Shown piece after piece: positions 12,426 to 22,848 of a DNA stretch of 47,608 nucleotides. How positions within the stretch are numbered: the first letter of the stretch is position 1; the number at the start of each line of letters is the position of its first letter. Made by a program: the position numbers and the translations under genes. The notes below the pieces were generated by a model, which worked only from the letters and a program-made list of their open reading frames with translations, had not been told where the DNA came from and ran no database searches. This DNA comes from Psilocybe azurescens (lineage: Eukaryota > Basidiomycota > Agaricomycetes > Agaricales > Agrocybaceae): assembly GCA_023853785.1 (NCBI GenBank), contig JAJIRX010000109.1, positions 1-47,608 of the forward strand, given 5' to 3'.

Positions 12426-13395
12426 TCACTCGATGCCAACCTTCCCGTCGAACCTCAAGGTTCCAACACACAGTTCCCTCCCCTTGTTTTCCCCTGTCAC
12501 ACCCTCCTCCTTCCCCTTCCACTCCTCTTTCCCCTCCTCTTTCCCCTTCTTTTCCTTCTCCCTCACAAACCGCCCCTTCCCTCTCGCCCGGTCCACCTCC
12601 ACCCACAGCTGCTCCACGTCCTCGAACACGCACATCTCGGCCGGAGTACGCCCGCGGTGAATTTTCGCACCTCTGTCTCCCCACGCCGTGGGTGTGCTCG
12701 GTGTGGGTGTGGGTGTTGTCTCGTCTTGTGCTTGTGTGGGAGTGGGGGTGGAAGTGGGGGGAAAGCGAGACGCAGCAGCAGATGAGGACGACAGCGATCA
12801 CACCAGCGCACGCCCGCAAAGAACGCGTCCAGCACCGCGAGATTGTGCAGCATGAGCAGCGCGTGCGCTGGACATCTCGTGCGTGTGCAGCAGGTGGTGC
12901 ATGTATGCACGCGTGTACGGCGTGCGGTATGTGGTCTCTTTACTCCTTTTGCTTCTGCACTTTCGCCCCAGAACAGAGGCCCGTCCGCACCGTGGTACAG
13001 CCGTGCCGAGGGGCGCTTACACGTGATGGGCAAGCACACGGTGCACAGGCATATGGGCCTTGTATCCTCTTTGTCCTCCTTGTCCTTGTCCTTGCCGCCC
13101 TGCGACGACGAAGAGGAGGAGGGAGGAGGAGAGCACCAGCGAACGCTTCTGCAAACGGTGAGAAATTGAGCGTGTACTCCTTCGCGTACAAGTTATGTCC
13201 GATCTCCCTTGTCCCTTCTTTCCCCCTCTTTCCCCCCATCCCCATCCCCCTCCCTTACAGGAAACACAAAATCGAGTGCCACGCCCACATCCGCCGCGAC
13301 GCTGCGCCCACCCCACGTCAAACAGGTCCGGCGCCCGACGTGCGTGATGTAGTGCAGGATCTCGTATGGGGAGAGCGCGCCGTTGATGAGGCGCG
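12426..13395 (-). pseudogene. QTRT2-like queuine tRNA-ribosyltransferase accessory subunit, 5'-truncated and frame-broken
   Basis: Reading the minus strand in successive frames gives a colinear series of motifs of the eukaryotic tRNA-guanine transglycosylase accessory subunit. First comes LINGALSPYEILHYITHVG, then APDLFDVGWAQ, then VAADVGVALDFVFP, then GHNLYAKEYTLNFSPFAEAF, then CLCTVC (zinc-site cysteines), then HHLLHTHEMSS and HNLAVLDAFFAGV (family pattern of helix plus zinc-binding His), and finally a charged tail AEMCVFEDVEQLWVEVDRARG. The steps need at least five frame changes, including a one-base loss in a G run after ITHVG and changes after GWAQ and MSS. The N-terminal half with the upstream part of the TIM barrel is absent, and the repeats at 13.6 kb begin where it should be. 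In eukaryotes this subunit partners QTRT1 for queuosine-34 insertion. The C-rich pyrimidine strand between motifs makes many false long frames on both strands here. Confidence 0.7.
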
Positions 13396-13612
13396 GTTTT
13401 CTTCAAATAGATGTCCATCAGGAGCTTTTAATTAGCGCTTGAATTCGAGTTCCCGTGGTTTCTCATCGCCACTCCAATCATTGGCTAGAGATGATCATAA
13501 GGATGTGGTCGTGGATAACTTTGTTATCTACTGTCGAACTCCTATTAGTCAATGCTATTTAAGACGTGGACAGGCTAAAAACGACTTAACACGTCCAACT
13601 GAGAGGGCTTTT

Positions 13613-13830
13613 GTGTCCCCCACATATTCCGGCCGGAGTCCGCTGAGTCCGCTGCGGAATAGGGGATTCCACAGCGGAATGAGAGCAAAAATATGGCACA
13701 AGGCCCTGCTATTTTATTTAATATCAATTCCGGCGGAATGGCGGATTCCGCAGCGGAATTGAACGGAATCCGTTTACAAAACGGAATACCCCGGAACGGA
13801 ACCGAAAACGGAACCATAAACGGACTTAAA
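13613..13830. repeat. Element terminus with ATTCCGCNGCGGAAT palindrome array
   Basis: It begins GTGTCCCCCACATATTCC at 13613-13630 and continues with about a dozen TCCGC / GCGGAAT palindromic words at 10-13-bp spacing, interrupted by an AT-rich piece at 13,680-13,720. The outer 18 bp closely match the terminus at 23,056 (CACTCCCCACATATTCCC) and, more distantly, the ends of the element at 45,866. I read it as one end of a non-autonomous transposon; the other end is not identified. Confidence 0.5.
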
Positions 13831-13849
13831 ATCTGATATTATTTCTCGG

Positions 13850-15193
13850 CAATTCTCGGCAACAGTGACAATGTCACGTGCGTGACTTTGGTTGCCACGT
13901 CTGTCCGTTGGTTACTCCAACCACCCCACCTCTTCCTGCGACCACCACCACCCCGCTGCCGCCCGTCGTGCGTGCCCTCACCACCTTGCTGTTGTCGGTC
14001 GGAGCCAGGCACCTGCCAACCCGACCCGACATGCATCACGTCACCACCAACCGAGGCCATGCACGACGATAACGTGTCCGTGTACGATGGCGATGACACC
14101 GTACAGCGTACGCCGGTACGACAACGACAACGACAACACCGGACCGATGGGGAACGAGGGAGGTGGGGATTGAGGTCACGAGGTAAAAGCGAGGTGGGTG
14201 GGGCACGAGAGCAGAACGAGGGGAGGGCGACGAACGAGGCCGCTGACACCACGTGAAGTCGCGAATCCCACATACCGCCGCCACTAACCGCCCCCTCCTT
14301 TTGATATAGGCCGACTGACGACGCCCGGCGTATGTACCGCATGTACCGCAACACATACAGTACAATGACAGCACGTACAATGGCGGGCACGACGCGTACC
14401 GATGACAACAACAACGACACGCACGGCACGTACCGCAACACATACCGACGACACGCGCACGGCGCACGCACGACCGCATAACGCGAACGGCTGCATGCAC
14501 GACGGCCACGATGACACGTACAATGGCCATGACGACGATGACAACACGTACGACAACCACAACGGACGGGGCCACGTACGACAACCACAATGCGTGCGAC
14601 AGACGCAGCGGCCACAAAGACGAGGACGACAACGCGTACGGCGGACGCATACCATGGCCACGACAACGATGACGCGTACGACTCGACCGACACGTTCGGC
14701 GGGGGCTAAGACCGATATGATCACCCTCCCGTCCCCCTTTTTTCATTTTTACTTCTTTTTCACTTTTTCGTTTTTTCTTTTTGTTTTCTCTTTCTCTTTT
14801 TGTTTTACATTTATATGTTTGTTCATTCATTTAATCCAAGTACATACGCTCCTGCCCAGCTTTCTTGTCTGTTATGTTTTTGTTTTGTTTTTGTTTCAAT
14901 GATGGATCTCACAACTAAATAATAATGTAGTACATAGCTATTAATATATTATATTATGCTCATGAATTTACACTAAGATTAAAAGACTAATATATTCCAG
15001 TTGAAATCCAACTGGATTCCATTTCATTTTATGTGAAGTTAAAGTTGAAACTCCAACTGGAGTCCATCTGGAGTCCAGGTGGATTCTAATTGAACTCCAC
15101 CTGGACTACAGTTGGACTCAAGTGGAATTATTTGGAGTCTACCTGGAGTCCACCTATCAAAGTTAATTTTTGAACATTTACATATGCGAGCAG
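13850..15193. repeat. Minisatellite-bearing repeat, copy A
   Basis: Copy A consists of a GC-rich block (13,860-14,300), an ACG-rich minisatellite built from words such as GTACGACAACCACAACG (14,300-14,700), a T-rich block (14,730-14,890), a conserved AT-rich block with AATAATGTAGTA (14,920-15,000), and an 11-bp palindrome array (15,041-15,170). Copy B follows directly at 15,194 and an inverted relative, C, lies at 24,074-25,110. Long open frames in the minisatellite on both strands are by-products of the repeat. Comparison with C shows that copy A lacks the final ~90 bp of its right terminus, cut at the junction with B. Confidence 0.7.
15041..15170. repeat. 11-bp palindromic word array (TCCANNTGGAG)
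   Basis: About eleven consecutive words of the form TCCANNTGGAG or TCCANNTGGAC, each close to a perfect palindrome, repeat every 11 bp. The same array, inverted, occurs at 24,085-24,312. The even spacing of one DNA helical turn suggests a protein-binding array, probably subterminal transposase sites. Confidence 0.75.
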
Positions 15194-15943
15194 GTAACAA
15201 GGCTGACGTGAACGCAGCTGCGACACGAAGTAAGTCGCAAACCCCACCCACCGCCGCCACTAACCCACCCCCTCTTTCTCATATAGACCGATGGTGTACG
15301 CGTACGTACTGCACGTACCACGACACACGCAACGTGTACGGTACAACAACGGTCACGTACGAAAGCGGACACGACATGTAGGGACGACGACAACGGCATG
15401 CAGGATGCGTACCACGACATGCAGGATGCATACCATGACATGTCGACCACGCATGGTGGCCACAACAACGACACACACAACACCAAGTATGACACCCACG
15501 TACAGCACCCACAACAGCTGCAAAGACGACGATGACGACATGTACGACCACGGAGTACAACGGCCACGCATGACGGCCACAATGGACACAATGGCCGCAA
15601 GGACAACAACACGTACAGCGGATGCGTACCATGCCCACAACGACGGCATGTATGACCGATACAACCACCCGTCCACCACCCTTTTTTTAAATTTTTTTTT
15701 CACTTTTTTTCTTTTGTTCTCTCATTTTCTTTTACATTTATGTGTTTGTTTGTTCATTTAACCCAAGTATATACCCTCCTGCCCATCTTTTTACTCTGTT
15801 ATGTTTTTATTTTTATTTTATTTTGTTACAATGGACTTTGCATGTAGATAATAATGTAGTATATAGTTATTAATATATTATATTGCACTCATGAATTTAC
15901 ACTAAGATTGATAGATTGAAATATTCTAGTTGGAATCCAATGA
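15194..15943. repeat. Minisatellite-bearing repeat, copy B
   Basis: Copy B is homologous to copy A, with shared flanks such as CCGCCGCCACTAAC before the minisatellite and AATAATGTAGTA with CATGAATTTACACTAAGATT after it. The inner minisatellite is a shorter and different set of ACG-rich words (GACATGCAGGATGCATACC and similar). It stops within the TTGGAATCCAA palindrome at 15,943, where the next repeat begins. Confidence 0.65.
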
Positions 15944-16318
15944 TACAGGGTAGATTATATAAGCAGTGTACAGTAGGTGTATGATATAAGGATTATATAA
16001 GCAGTGTATAGTAGATGTATGATAGTAGTGGTAACTGTGTAAATCTATTTTTATATTCAGCCTAAAGGTGTGGGAAATTGTTTTTACTCAGCTTCAAGCT
16101 GTGGGAATTCCACTTTATTACTGTATTGGCTATAAATAACTCTATTCCCTTCATTCCCCATCATTCCCCTTCATTCCCCATCATTCCCCTCCATTCCCTC
16201 TCCAATTCCTTCATTCCCTCTTCAATCCCCTCTATTCCCTCTATTCCCTCTATTCCTTCACTCCCTTTCTCAATCCCTCCAGTCCTAGGGAATATGTGGG
16301 GAGTGAGAAGTACTGCCA
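15944..16318 (+). repeat. Repeat X, left copy
   Basis: Repeat X starts with two ~41-bp tandem units (words ATTATATAAGCAGTGTA and AGTAGGTGTATGATA). It then holds a unique stretch with GTGGGAATTCCAC and a CCCTTCATTC / CCTCTATTC pyrimidine array, and ends GGGGAGTG at 16305. An inverted copy with four tandem units lies at 23,046-23,458. The 10 bp outside the GGGGAGTG terminus (AGAAGTACTG) are shared by both copies, so they arose by segmental inversion-duplication rather than by two independent insertions. Confidence 0.75.
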
Positions 16319-16773
16319 ACTGAAGACAAAGCATGTCGTTTAAACTATGCTGTAGCCAACGAGACCACTGTTTCGCGACTTTGCCGCCCATGTGTACCGA
16401 GGATGAAGAGACCAGAAATCGAGGAAATCTATTCCAGCGTGACAACTTGAGGGCTGCACAAGGGGTACCGGGATGACAACCTGTGACCCGAGGTAGGGGG
16501 AGCCGGAGGCCTTAAAAAATTTATTTTTCAGTCGTTAAGCCTCAAATTCTGAGCCATTGTGAGATAAGGAACTCCCTCTCAAGGTTTAAGAGAAATAAAT
16601 GAGCCATAGAAGCCAATTTCAGCTCTTAATAGATTTATTTTTCTGTTTTCTGTCTGATGATGGAATCTGTGGTGGGTCCATGTCACATAATAAAAGTGGC
16701 AATCCATCCGAATGCTTCTGAAAATTCTTCAAACTGTTTTGGCTGACTTATTTATGACTATACATGACCAAAT
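16319..16773. other. Unique spacer before the LTR element
   Basis: There is no open frame of note and no repeat shared with the rest of the window. This 455-bp piece has no counterpart on the far side of the Gypsy element. Confidence 0.5.
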
Positions 16774-17247
16774 TGTTATGACTTCAAGCTTATATTCACG
16801 TGCATGGATAAGGCCAACAGTCAAGTAGTCAAGAACAGTGAGTTCCAAGCGGTGTCAAGTAAGAGGAGGTTAGATTCTCAAGAACTAGCTAAAGAATACA
16901 ATGGATCCTTCCTAGTATAAATACTATGAACTGTGCAGCAAGTTGAAACGAGTTTGAATGTTCATCAGCAGATGTATATAAGAATAGAGGAAACAGATCA
17001 ATTTTTCATCGAAAGATGTATCATAAAAGATGGAAGTGAAAGGAAACAGATCAAACATTCATCAAAAGATGTATCATAAAGATGGAAGTGAAAGTCCATC
17101 AGAGATATGATGGAGTTTCGTAGAATGATAGAAAACAAAGTTCATCAGAGCAGACGATGCTGTATCAATGATGTGAAGGATGACAAAGAAAAGGAAAAGA
17201 AAAGAAAAAGAAAAGAGAAAGGGAAAAGAAAAAGACTTGTCATAACA
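16774..17247 (-). repeat. 3' LTR of Gypsy element
   Basis: This 474-bp LTR begins TGTTATGAC and ends GTCATAACA, perfect 9-bp terminal inverted repeats with the usual TG..CA. It is homologous to 22,707-23,045. It contains AAGAACTAGCT (16,880-16,890) and TATAAATA (16,916-16,923), the predicted R start and TATA box on the minus strand, and an A/G-rich stretch of AAAAGAAAAG at 17,185-17,235 near its outer U3 end. Confidence 0.9.
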
Positions 17248-17309
17248 TTACCCCGTACTACACTCCTTATGCCTCAGAAGGAGTGAAGTCTAATACTTGT
17301 ACGAGTTCA

Positions 17310-17867
17310 TTAGTTTCCGTATGGTTCACCTGTGGTGTTTGCGATTCCGGCGTCGTCGGCGAAGAGGTCTAGGGCTTCAAATGTTGAAAGTGTTTGAGCG
17401 TAACGAGGCACGGCAGGTCGTTTGCCTCGTAGACGTGAGTTGGCAGGCATAGAAGAGGAAGAAGCAGCAGGGGTATCGATGAAAGACATGTTGTGTTGCT
17501 TTGGTAGTTGGGGTATGGTTCAGAGATAGAACGACTTGGCTTTTTTAACTGCTTTGGCAATTAATGGAAGGCGTCGATAGAGCTCTTGTTCGACCCTATT
17601 TAGTTTGAGGCGTAAAGATCTGGCTTGGTGGTGGGCCAGTTTAGCAGCAGCCAGGCAATGGTTCTGGTTTGCCATCTCCTTCTGATTGATCATCTTGTTG
17701 TATTTGGTGAGAATTTCTCTTCGCAGCATCTCGAGTTCTTCTACGGTTTGTTCGGTTAAAGGGGTATCGAAGATGGGAGTTTTGAGTTGGTTTGTTTCAG
17801 AGTTTTGAGTGAAGGAAGAGGCGATGCATCGGAGAAAGTGAGGCATCAGGATGGTAGGGATGATCAA
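17310..17867 (-). pseudogene. Third ORF after pol: coiled-coil protein with one nonsense codon
   Basis: An ORF begins about 24 bp after the pol stop and runs to 17,310 in one frame, broken only by a TGA at 17,520-17,522. The N-terminal part (116 aa) has a long charged amphipathic stretch (VEELEMLRREILTKYNK, RSLRLKLNRVEQELYRRL) with heptad character. The last 63 codons read MSFIDTPAASSSS and end TTGEPYGN. It sits between pol and the 3' LTR, where errantiviruses carry env, but there is no signal peptide or transmembrane helix, so env is unlikely. I recall similar extra ORFs in mushroom Gypsy elements, but that is memory, not a search. Function unknown. Confidence 0.6.
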
Positions 17868-17890
17868 AGTTTGTGTAGTTGGTGGTCTTT

Positions 17891-18350
17891 TTACAGCTTG
17901 TGACGTGTTCGGTAAGTCTGTAAGATTTTGTTACCAGTTTCTTCAAAGACCGAAGCCGGTTCCCACGTTGCTTCGGTGATCGGATAGTCCCTTTCATTTG
18001 ACGTAGTATTGGTATCCTCTTCCTCTTTTTCGATGTTTGAGAATCATCTCTATTTCCCAATGTTCTTCTTTGTTTAATATCTCTGGTGGCGGTCAAATGA
18101 AATTGGGTCCATGTGTTTCGGTCTCGTGGTATGGATTAAGAAGTGTCGCATGGAATACATCATGAATGAGCCATCCTTTGGGGAGTTCCAGTCGATAAGT
18201 TAGGGGTCCTAAGACTTCTTTGATCTTGAAGGGTCCTTCTCGTTTTGGTGCCATTTTCTTGTGATAATTCGTCTGTAAATTTGTCGCTTCTAGCCAAACT
18301 CTTTGTCCTTGGATGAACGGTGTGAAGTTTGAGTTTTTCCTTTCAGCCAT
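17891..18350 (-). pseudogene. Integrase C-terminal part and chromodomain
   Basis: 18,093-18,350 encodes the integrase C-terminal beta-barrel (GQRVWLEATNLQTNY, REGPFKIKEVLGPLTYRL, GWLIHDVFHATLL). Downstream, 17,891-18,080 encodes a chromodomain in two frames: HWEIEMILKHRKRGRGYQYYV, then after a stop replacing the aromatic-cage-region Trp (TGG to TGA) and a one-base insertion, YPITEATWEPASVFEETG and the end YRTRHKL. A chromodomain on an integrase directs insertion toward particular chromatin marks in characterised chromoviruses. An internal stop precedes the chromodomain at 18,090. Confidence 0.75.
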
Positions 18351-18421
18351 CCTTGTCCGGGCTAGTTCGTGGGCTGCTAGGGCTTCTTCTCGATCCTTTT
18401 GAAGATACTTCAGTCTTTCTT

Positions 18422-19260
18422 CTACTGAAGGAAACTTGGTGTGTTCGAATGCGGTGGGAATTGCGATGGGGAGTATCCGAGAATTAATTCAAATGGTGTT
18501 CTCTGTCTGTCCGCATGTCTTCGGTTATTGTGAGTGAATTCGAGGGTCCCAAGTCGTTCGTGCCAGTCTTCTGGGTGAGACAAGCAGTATATGGATAGAT
18601 AGGCTTCGATCTCTTGGTTATATCGTTCTGTTGTTCCATCCGTTTGAGGGTGATAAGCAGTTGAAAATTTCGATTTTACTCCAAGGAGTTTCATTAGCTC
18701 TTTGAATGATTCAGCGGCAAATCTGGGGTCTCGATCTGATGTGAGGCTGTCTGGTAGTCCAAACCTTTTGTAGAGATTGTCCAGTAAGAGTTTGCCAGTC
18801 TTTTCGGCATCCAGTCCTTTCATTTGGCATGGAATAAGGATAAGTCCTTTTGTGTTCCCGTGATCGGTGATGCTTAGAATTGCATCAAATTCAACTTCTC
18901 CTTGCTTGTCCAGGATCGGTGGAAGGTCTGTAGGGAAGTCCATAGCACTGTCTGCAAAGGGTCGGGCTGACTTTGGTCCAGGTATTGGTATGAATGATGG
19001 GTTAGAGGGATGTCGATTTATTTTGAACTGTTGGCAGGTGGCACATCCTTTTACCGTATTGCTTGACAAATGATTGTAATCCTGGCCACCAGTAGTGTTG
19101 TTTTACCGAATTGAATGTTTCTAATTCTCCAGGGTGTCCGGCTGAGATAGGGTCGTGATATGATTTGACTATGTCTTTCCGTAGGGTTTGATCTTTTGGA
19201 ATGTAGGCTCGTCCTTGGTAGTATAAGATAGTTTTGCCGTTCACGTTCTCTGTTTTCCAT
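18422..19260 (-). pseudogene. Integrase: H2C2 finger and DDE catalytic core
   Basis: The H2C2 zinc finger reads SYHDPISAGHPGELETF then CATCQQFK, with a frame change between them at about 19,050. The catalytic core includes AMDFPTDLPP, ILSITDHG (first Asp region), LTSDRDPRF (second Asp) and YHPQTDGTTERYNQEIEAYL with the Glu. Spacing and motifs are those of Gypsy integrases. It joins strand-transfer activity to the chromodomain that follows. Confidence 0.85.
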
Positions 19261-19297
19261 TCTCTGAGGTCGTGTCGTGCATTTGGTGGTCCTCCTT

Positions 19298-19849
19298 CTA
19301 ATAGGGTTTTAATTGCTTCTGCTGCATTGTGGTCCAGTTTGTTCGCATTGGCAATTCTTTCCCTGTAACTCGGGCGTCGATTAAGTCGATGAAAAGCTTT
19401 TCTGGAAGTAAGGTGATGTTTTCATTGTTGTGGTCTTCTTCTGGGGTGAAATTGGGGCATCTTGAAAGGGTATCGGATTGAATCATTTTGTTTCCAGGTA
19501 GATGTACCAACTTCAGATTGAATTCTGAGATATACAGAGACCAGCGCGCCTGTCGTCGGTTTAGATTTTGGGCCGATCTGAAATATGTCAAATTCTTGTG
19601 ATCTGAATATACCGTAGTCGTGTGTTCTGATCCTTGGATGTAGTGTCTCCATTCCTGTAATGATCTGATTATTCCCAGTAATTCCCTGTCGTAGATTTCG
19701 TAGTTTCTTTCGGTTGGAGAGAATGTTCTTGATATAAATGTGCATGAGTGTCTTTTGCCATTTCCGTCCAGTTGAGTAAGGACTGCTCCAGAGGCATATT
19801 TTGAAGCATCAGATTCGATTTGAAATGGTTTGGCAGGGTCGGGCATCAA
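19298..19849 (-). pseudogene. RNase H domain of pol
   Basis: The motifs [35 protein letters not shown] and [11 protein letters not shown] give the Asp-Glu-Asp set of Gypsy RNase H. It is continuous in homology with the reverse transcriptase upstream but shifted by one base at about 19,865, where a G run is one base shorter than the expected frame needs. Confidence 0.85.
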
Positions 19850-20804
19850 GAGTACCGGTTCTTCCGTGAATCGTTTCTTCCCAGTTCATCAAAGGCAGCT
19901 TGAGTTGTGTCATTCCATAGAAATCCTTTGTCTTTCTTCAGGAGTTCATTTAGAGGTCGAGCTACTTCAGAGAATTTCCAGATGAATTTTCGGTAGAAGT
20001 TCCCAAAGCCCAGGAACGATCGGACTTGTTTGAGAGTAGTAGGTGCTGGCCAGTCTTGAATTCCTTTGAGTTTTGTTGGATCCATAGAGATTTTTCCTGC
20101 TTCAACAATCATTCCGAGATATTCCACTTTTCCTTGAGCAAAAGAGCATTTTTCTGGTTTGAGATAGAGATCGTTTTCTCGGAGTCGTTGTAGAACCATT
20201 TTGGTGTATTTTTCCAATTCCCCTTGATCTTTCGCAAAGATTAGAATGTTGTCCATATAGATGATTACGAAGCATTGTGATATCATGTCTTCGAAGATTG
20301 AGTCCATCATGGATTGGAAGGTTGCTGGGGAATTGCACATGCCAAAGAACATTACAGTTGGTTCAAAAGTCCTCGGTTGGTTTTGAATGCTGCTTTCCAT
20401 TAATCACCTTCTTTTATCCTGATGTTGTTGTAGCCCCATCGGATATCTAGTTTGGTGAAGAATTTTGCGCCTTTCAATTTGTCTATAAGTTCTGTAATCC
20501 GTGGTAGTGGGTAAGCGTTCTTGATCGTCCAGTCGTTCAGATACCTGTAGTCTTGACAAGGTCTAAGCTTTCCATCTTTCTTTGATACAAAGAAGAAGGG
20601 AGATGCCATAGGTGATTCCGAGGGTCGAATGTATCCTTTGTCCAATTGTTCCTTTGTCCAGGTGTCCAGTTCTGTTTGTTCTGCTGGTGTGATATTGTAT
20701 GCCTTGAATTTCTTTGGTATGAATCCTTCTTTTAACTCAATTTTATGGTCCCATGGTCTTGGTTCCGGGAATCGGTCTGCCGCTTGTTTATCGAAAAGGT
20801 CCAT
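19846..20804 (-). pseudogene. Reverse transcriptase domain of pol
   Basis: The conserved blocks are in order: [52 protein letters not shown], then after a break FFGMCNSPATFQ, the active-site box YMDNILIF, LKPEKCSFAQ and VRSFLGFGNFYRKFI. The break at about 20,400 combines a stop codon replacing a Glu codon with a one-base deletion in a T run. The catalytic box is YMDN rather than YMDD, so the second Asp is Asn. That would be expected to weaken or abolish polymerase activity unless this lineage tolerates it. Confidence 0.9.
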
Positions 20805-20903
20805 ATATGATTGATATTCTGGGGAATGATTTCTTGGAGAGGTCTTGTCGGTTTCTCTGGTTCATATTGTTGGGCCAGCGTCTGTGAGGTCATGATTTTG
20901 GTG

Positions 20904-21488
20904 TTAAGCCAAGTTTCTTTTATTTCGTCTTCGTTTGCATCCCCGATATATTGGATGACTAACGATTCGAATTCCCTCCAATGGGTGGGTAGTCTCGATT
21001 GTTGGTGTTCGTTTGTCCATTTCTTCTTCAATGGTGGTTTGGTTTATCGTAGGCCCTTGACATGGTTTCCAAGTTATCTGTCCATTCTGCCAGTTGATTC
21101 CTGGATTCTTTTCCTGTAGCCAAGGGAATCCTAAAATAATTTTCTGTTTTCCTAGCCCAGAGACCAGTAATTGTTCCCAATGGTTCCGGTTTCCAACCTT
21201 TAGGTCCAGGTCTACAAATGACGAGATGGTTCCTTTCTTGTTCGGGGTTCCGTCTACGTTATAAACCCGGATCGGTTTTTCCAAGGGTTGGGTTCTGAGT
21301 CCAAGTTTTTGTGCATAGTTCTGGTCAATGAATTTCCCTCCTGCTCCTGAGTCTAAGAGCACAGAGGTTTCGGCGATTTGTGAGCCATTCTGTTTCTTGG
21401 TGGGGAATGAAACTGGTAAAAGCATAGTTTTATTCTCGATTGTTGCCGTAAGTACAGATTGTATCTTCAGATAAGGAGAGACAGACAT
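20904..21488 (-). CDS. Aspartic protease region of pol
   Basis: This frame is open for 194 codons and carries the retropepsin motif SVLLDSGAGGKFID, followed by the flap-region hydrophobic strands and IILGFPWLQEKNPGINW, the ILG motif of Gypsy proteases. Its ATG at 21,486-21,488 lies after the gag stop and in the -1 frame relative to gag, so pol may be made by frameshifting or from a formerly fused frame. It ends at a frameshift before the reverse transcriptase block. Confidence 0.8.
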   Translation of the reverse strand: MSVSPYLKIQSVLTATIENKTMLLPVSFPTKKQNGSQIAETSVLLDSGAGGKFIDQNYAQKLGLRTQPLEKPIRVYNVDGTPNKKGTISSFVDLDLKVGNRNHWEQLLVSGLGKQKIILGFPWLQEKNPGINWQNGQITWKPCQGPTINQTTIEEEMDKRTPTIETTHPLEGIRIVSHPIYRGCKRRRNKRNLA

Positions 21489-21505
21489 CGTCCTGTTTCT
21501 CCACT

Positions 21506-22620
21506 TTAAAAATCCTTTTCTTCTTTCTCTTCAAATCCTGTTTTAACCATGAGGTCTGCGAGTTCGTCTTTTTCGTCCTTGTTCAGGCTCCTGATATGGG
21601 CATGGAGTTCCTTTGGGGTCCACTTCTTGCTGGGTTGTCCTTGGGTTCTGTTCTGGTTTGTTGGTCCTTTCTGTGGACAATCTCTGGATAGATGTCCTTG
21701 TTGTTTGCACCTGAAACAGGTGCCTTTCCTGATTAATTCGGCTCGTTCTTCCGGCTGTCATGGCGCTTATGTCCATCCTGTTTGGGTCGTAGTTCCTGTT
21801 GTTTCTTGGGAAGTTGTTCCATCGTGGCGCCCTCCTACGTTCTTCTGGTTCTTCTCTAAAGACCTTGGCCAGTCTATAGTTGGTGTCAAATGTTGTTGCT
21901 TTTTTGTACCAGCCTTGGATCGTCCTTGGAAGGTCTTCAGAGTACAGGATCCTGTCGGCAAGCTGAGGTGTGATGCATTTTGGAATAATCCAATGAGGTG
22001 GGCGTGGTCTGATTCCGTTTCTGTTCCTAGATTGGCTTGTCCTACCAACAATTTGAACTTGTTGATGATGTCTTCCACTCTTTCGTTGGGTTTTGCCTAA
22101 GTCGTCTTATGTCATTCATGGCTGATCTGGTTTGAGTCCACCGGGTGAATGTGTCATGGAATTTTTCGAAGAATGTGCTGAGAGTGTCCCACTCGATGGT
22201 TTGATTGGGACTAGTTCCTTTCATCCTCGAGGTCAAGTACTGTTCCTTCCATAGTTTTGCTCCTCCTTCCATGCAAAATGATAAAATGAAGGCAATTTTC
22301 TTCTTGTCTGTGTTGTAGAGCGTCATTGTTTATGTCCATGTAGAGGTAGCAGTCTTGCATGAAAGACCTGGATTTTGTCCTGTCTCCATCGAATACAGTG
22401 GGTTTGTTGATCGAGATTTCTTTCTTTCCGTTTGTTTCGACCATGTCTGTGTCTTGTTCTTCTTGATCTATCGCCAGGGTTGATAATAAGTCGTATAGCG
22501 AGTTTGATAGGTCTTCGTTGCCTAGGTTGATATCTTCAGAGCTTTGTCTGGACGGGTTCGGTGTCTGCCAATTTTGTGTCGGGGTTCCTTCTTCTGAGTT
22601 GTCGGTAGCGGGAATTCTGC
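21506..22620 (-). pseudogene. Gag with CCHC zinc knuckle
   Basis: The core contains KPTVFDGDRTKSRSFMQ and KKIAFILSFCMEGGAKLWKE, the capsid-like retrotransposon gag signature. Then come FFEKFHDTFT and VEDIINKFKLLVGQANLG, and a zinc knuckle CFRCKQQGHLSRDC (CX2CX4HX4C) at about 21,679-21,721. The frame changes at about 22,320, 22,090, 21,950 and 21,760, so the protein is broken. The stop after KEEKDF is at 21,506-21,508. The start is unresolved: the frame ending at MVETNG (22,444) is open upstream to about 22,600 with an acidic leader. Confidence 0.75.
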
Positions 22621-22694
22621 CTTTCGGTGGTGCCGTGTTTCGTTTCAGGTTTCAGAGGTCTCGTCTGCTGGAGAGCGGGCGAGATTCGTAGATG

Positions 22695-22705
22695 AGCTAG
22701 TTCTT
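22695..22705 (-). promoter_or_regulatory. Self-priming type primer-binding site
   Basis: The plus-strand sequence AGCTAGTTCTT lies one base inside the 5' LTR edge. On the minus-sense RNA it is AAGAACUAGCU, exactly complementary over 11 nt to the predicted RNA 5' end in the LTR (22,813-22,823). There is no TGG-start sequence complementary to a tRNA 3' end here. This is the arrangement known for Tf1/sushi elements. Confidence 0.65.
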
Positions 22706-22812
22706 TTGTTACAACTTCAAGCTTATATTCACGTGCGTGGATAAGGCCAACAGTCAAGTAGTCAAGAACAGCGAGTTCCAAGCGGTGTCAAGTAAGAGAA
22801 GGTTAGATTCTC

Positions 22813-22823
22813 AAGAACTAGCT
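22813..22823 (-). promoter_or_regulatory. Predicted transcription start / R start
   Basis: AGCTAGTTCTT on the minus strand begins 26 bp downstream of the edge of the TATA box at 22,849-22,856. It matches the primer-binding site in reverse complement, so it is the likely RNA 5' end. Confidence 0.5.
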
Positions 22824-22848
22824 AAAGAATACAATGGATCCTTCCTAG

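Noticed and set aside
12382..14830. Long overlapping frames on both strands (up to 284 codons)
   Set aside because: They come from GC-rich, stop-poor DNA and ACG minisatellites; except for the QTRT2 motif series they lack recognisable domains.
17310..17867. Envelope gene after pol
   Set aside because: No signal peptide, no transmembrane helix and no cysteine pattern; it reads as a soluble coiled coil.
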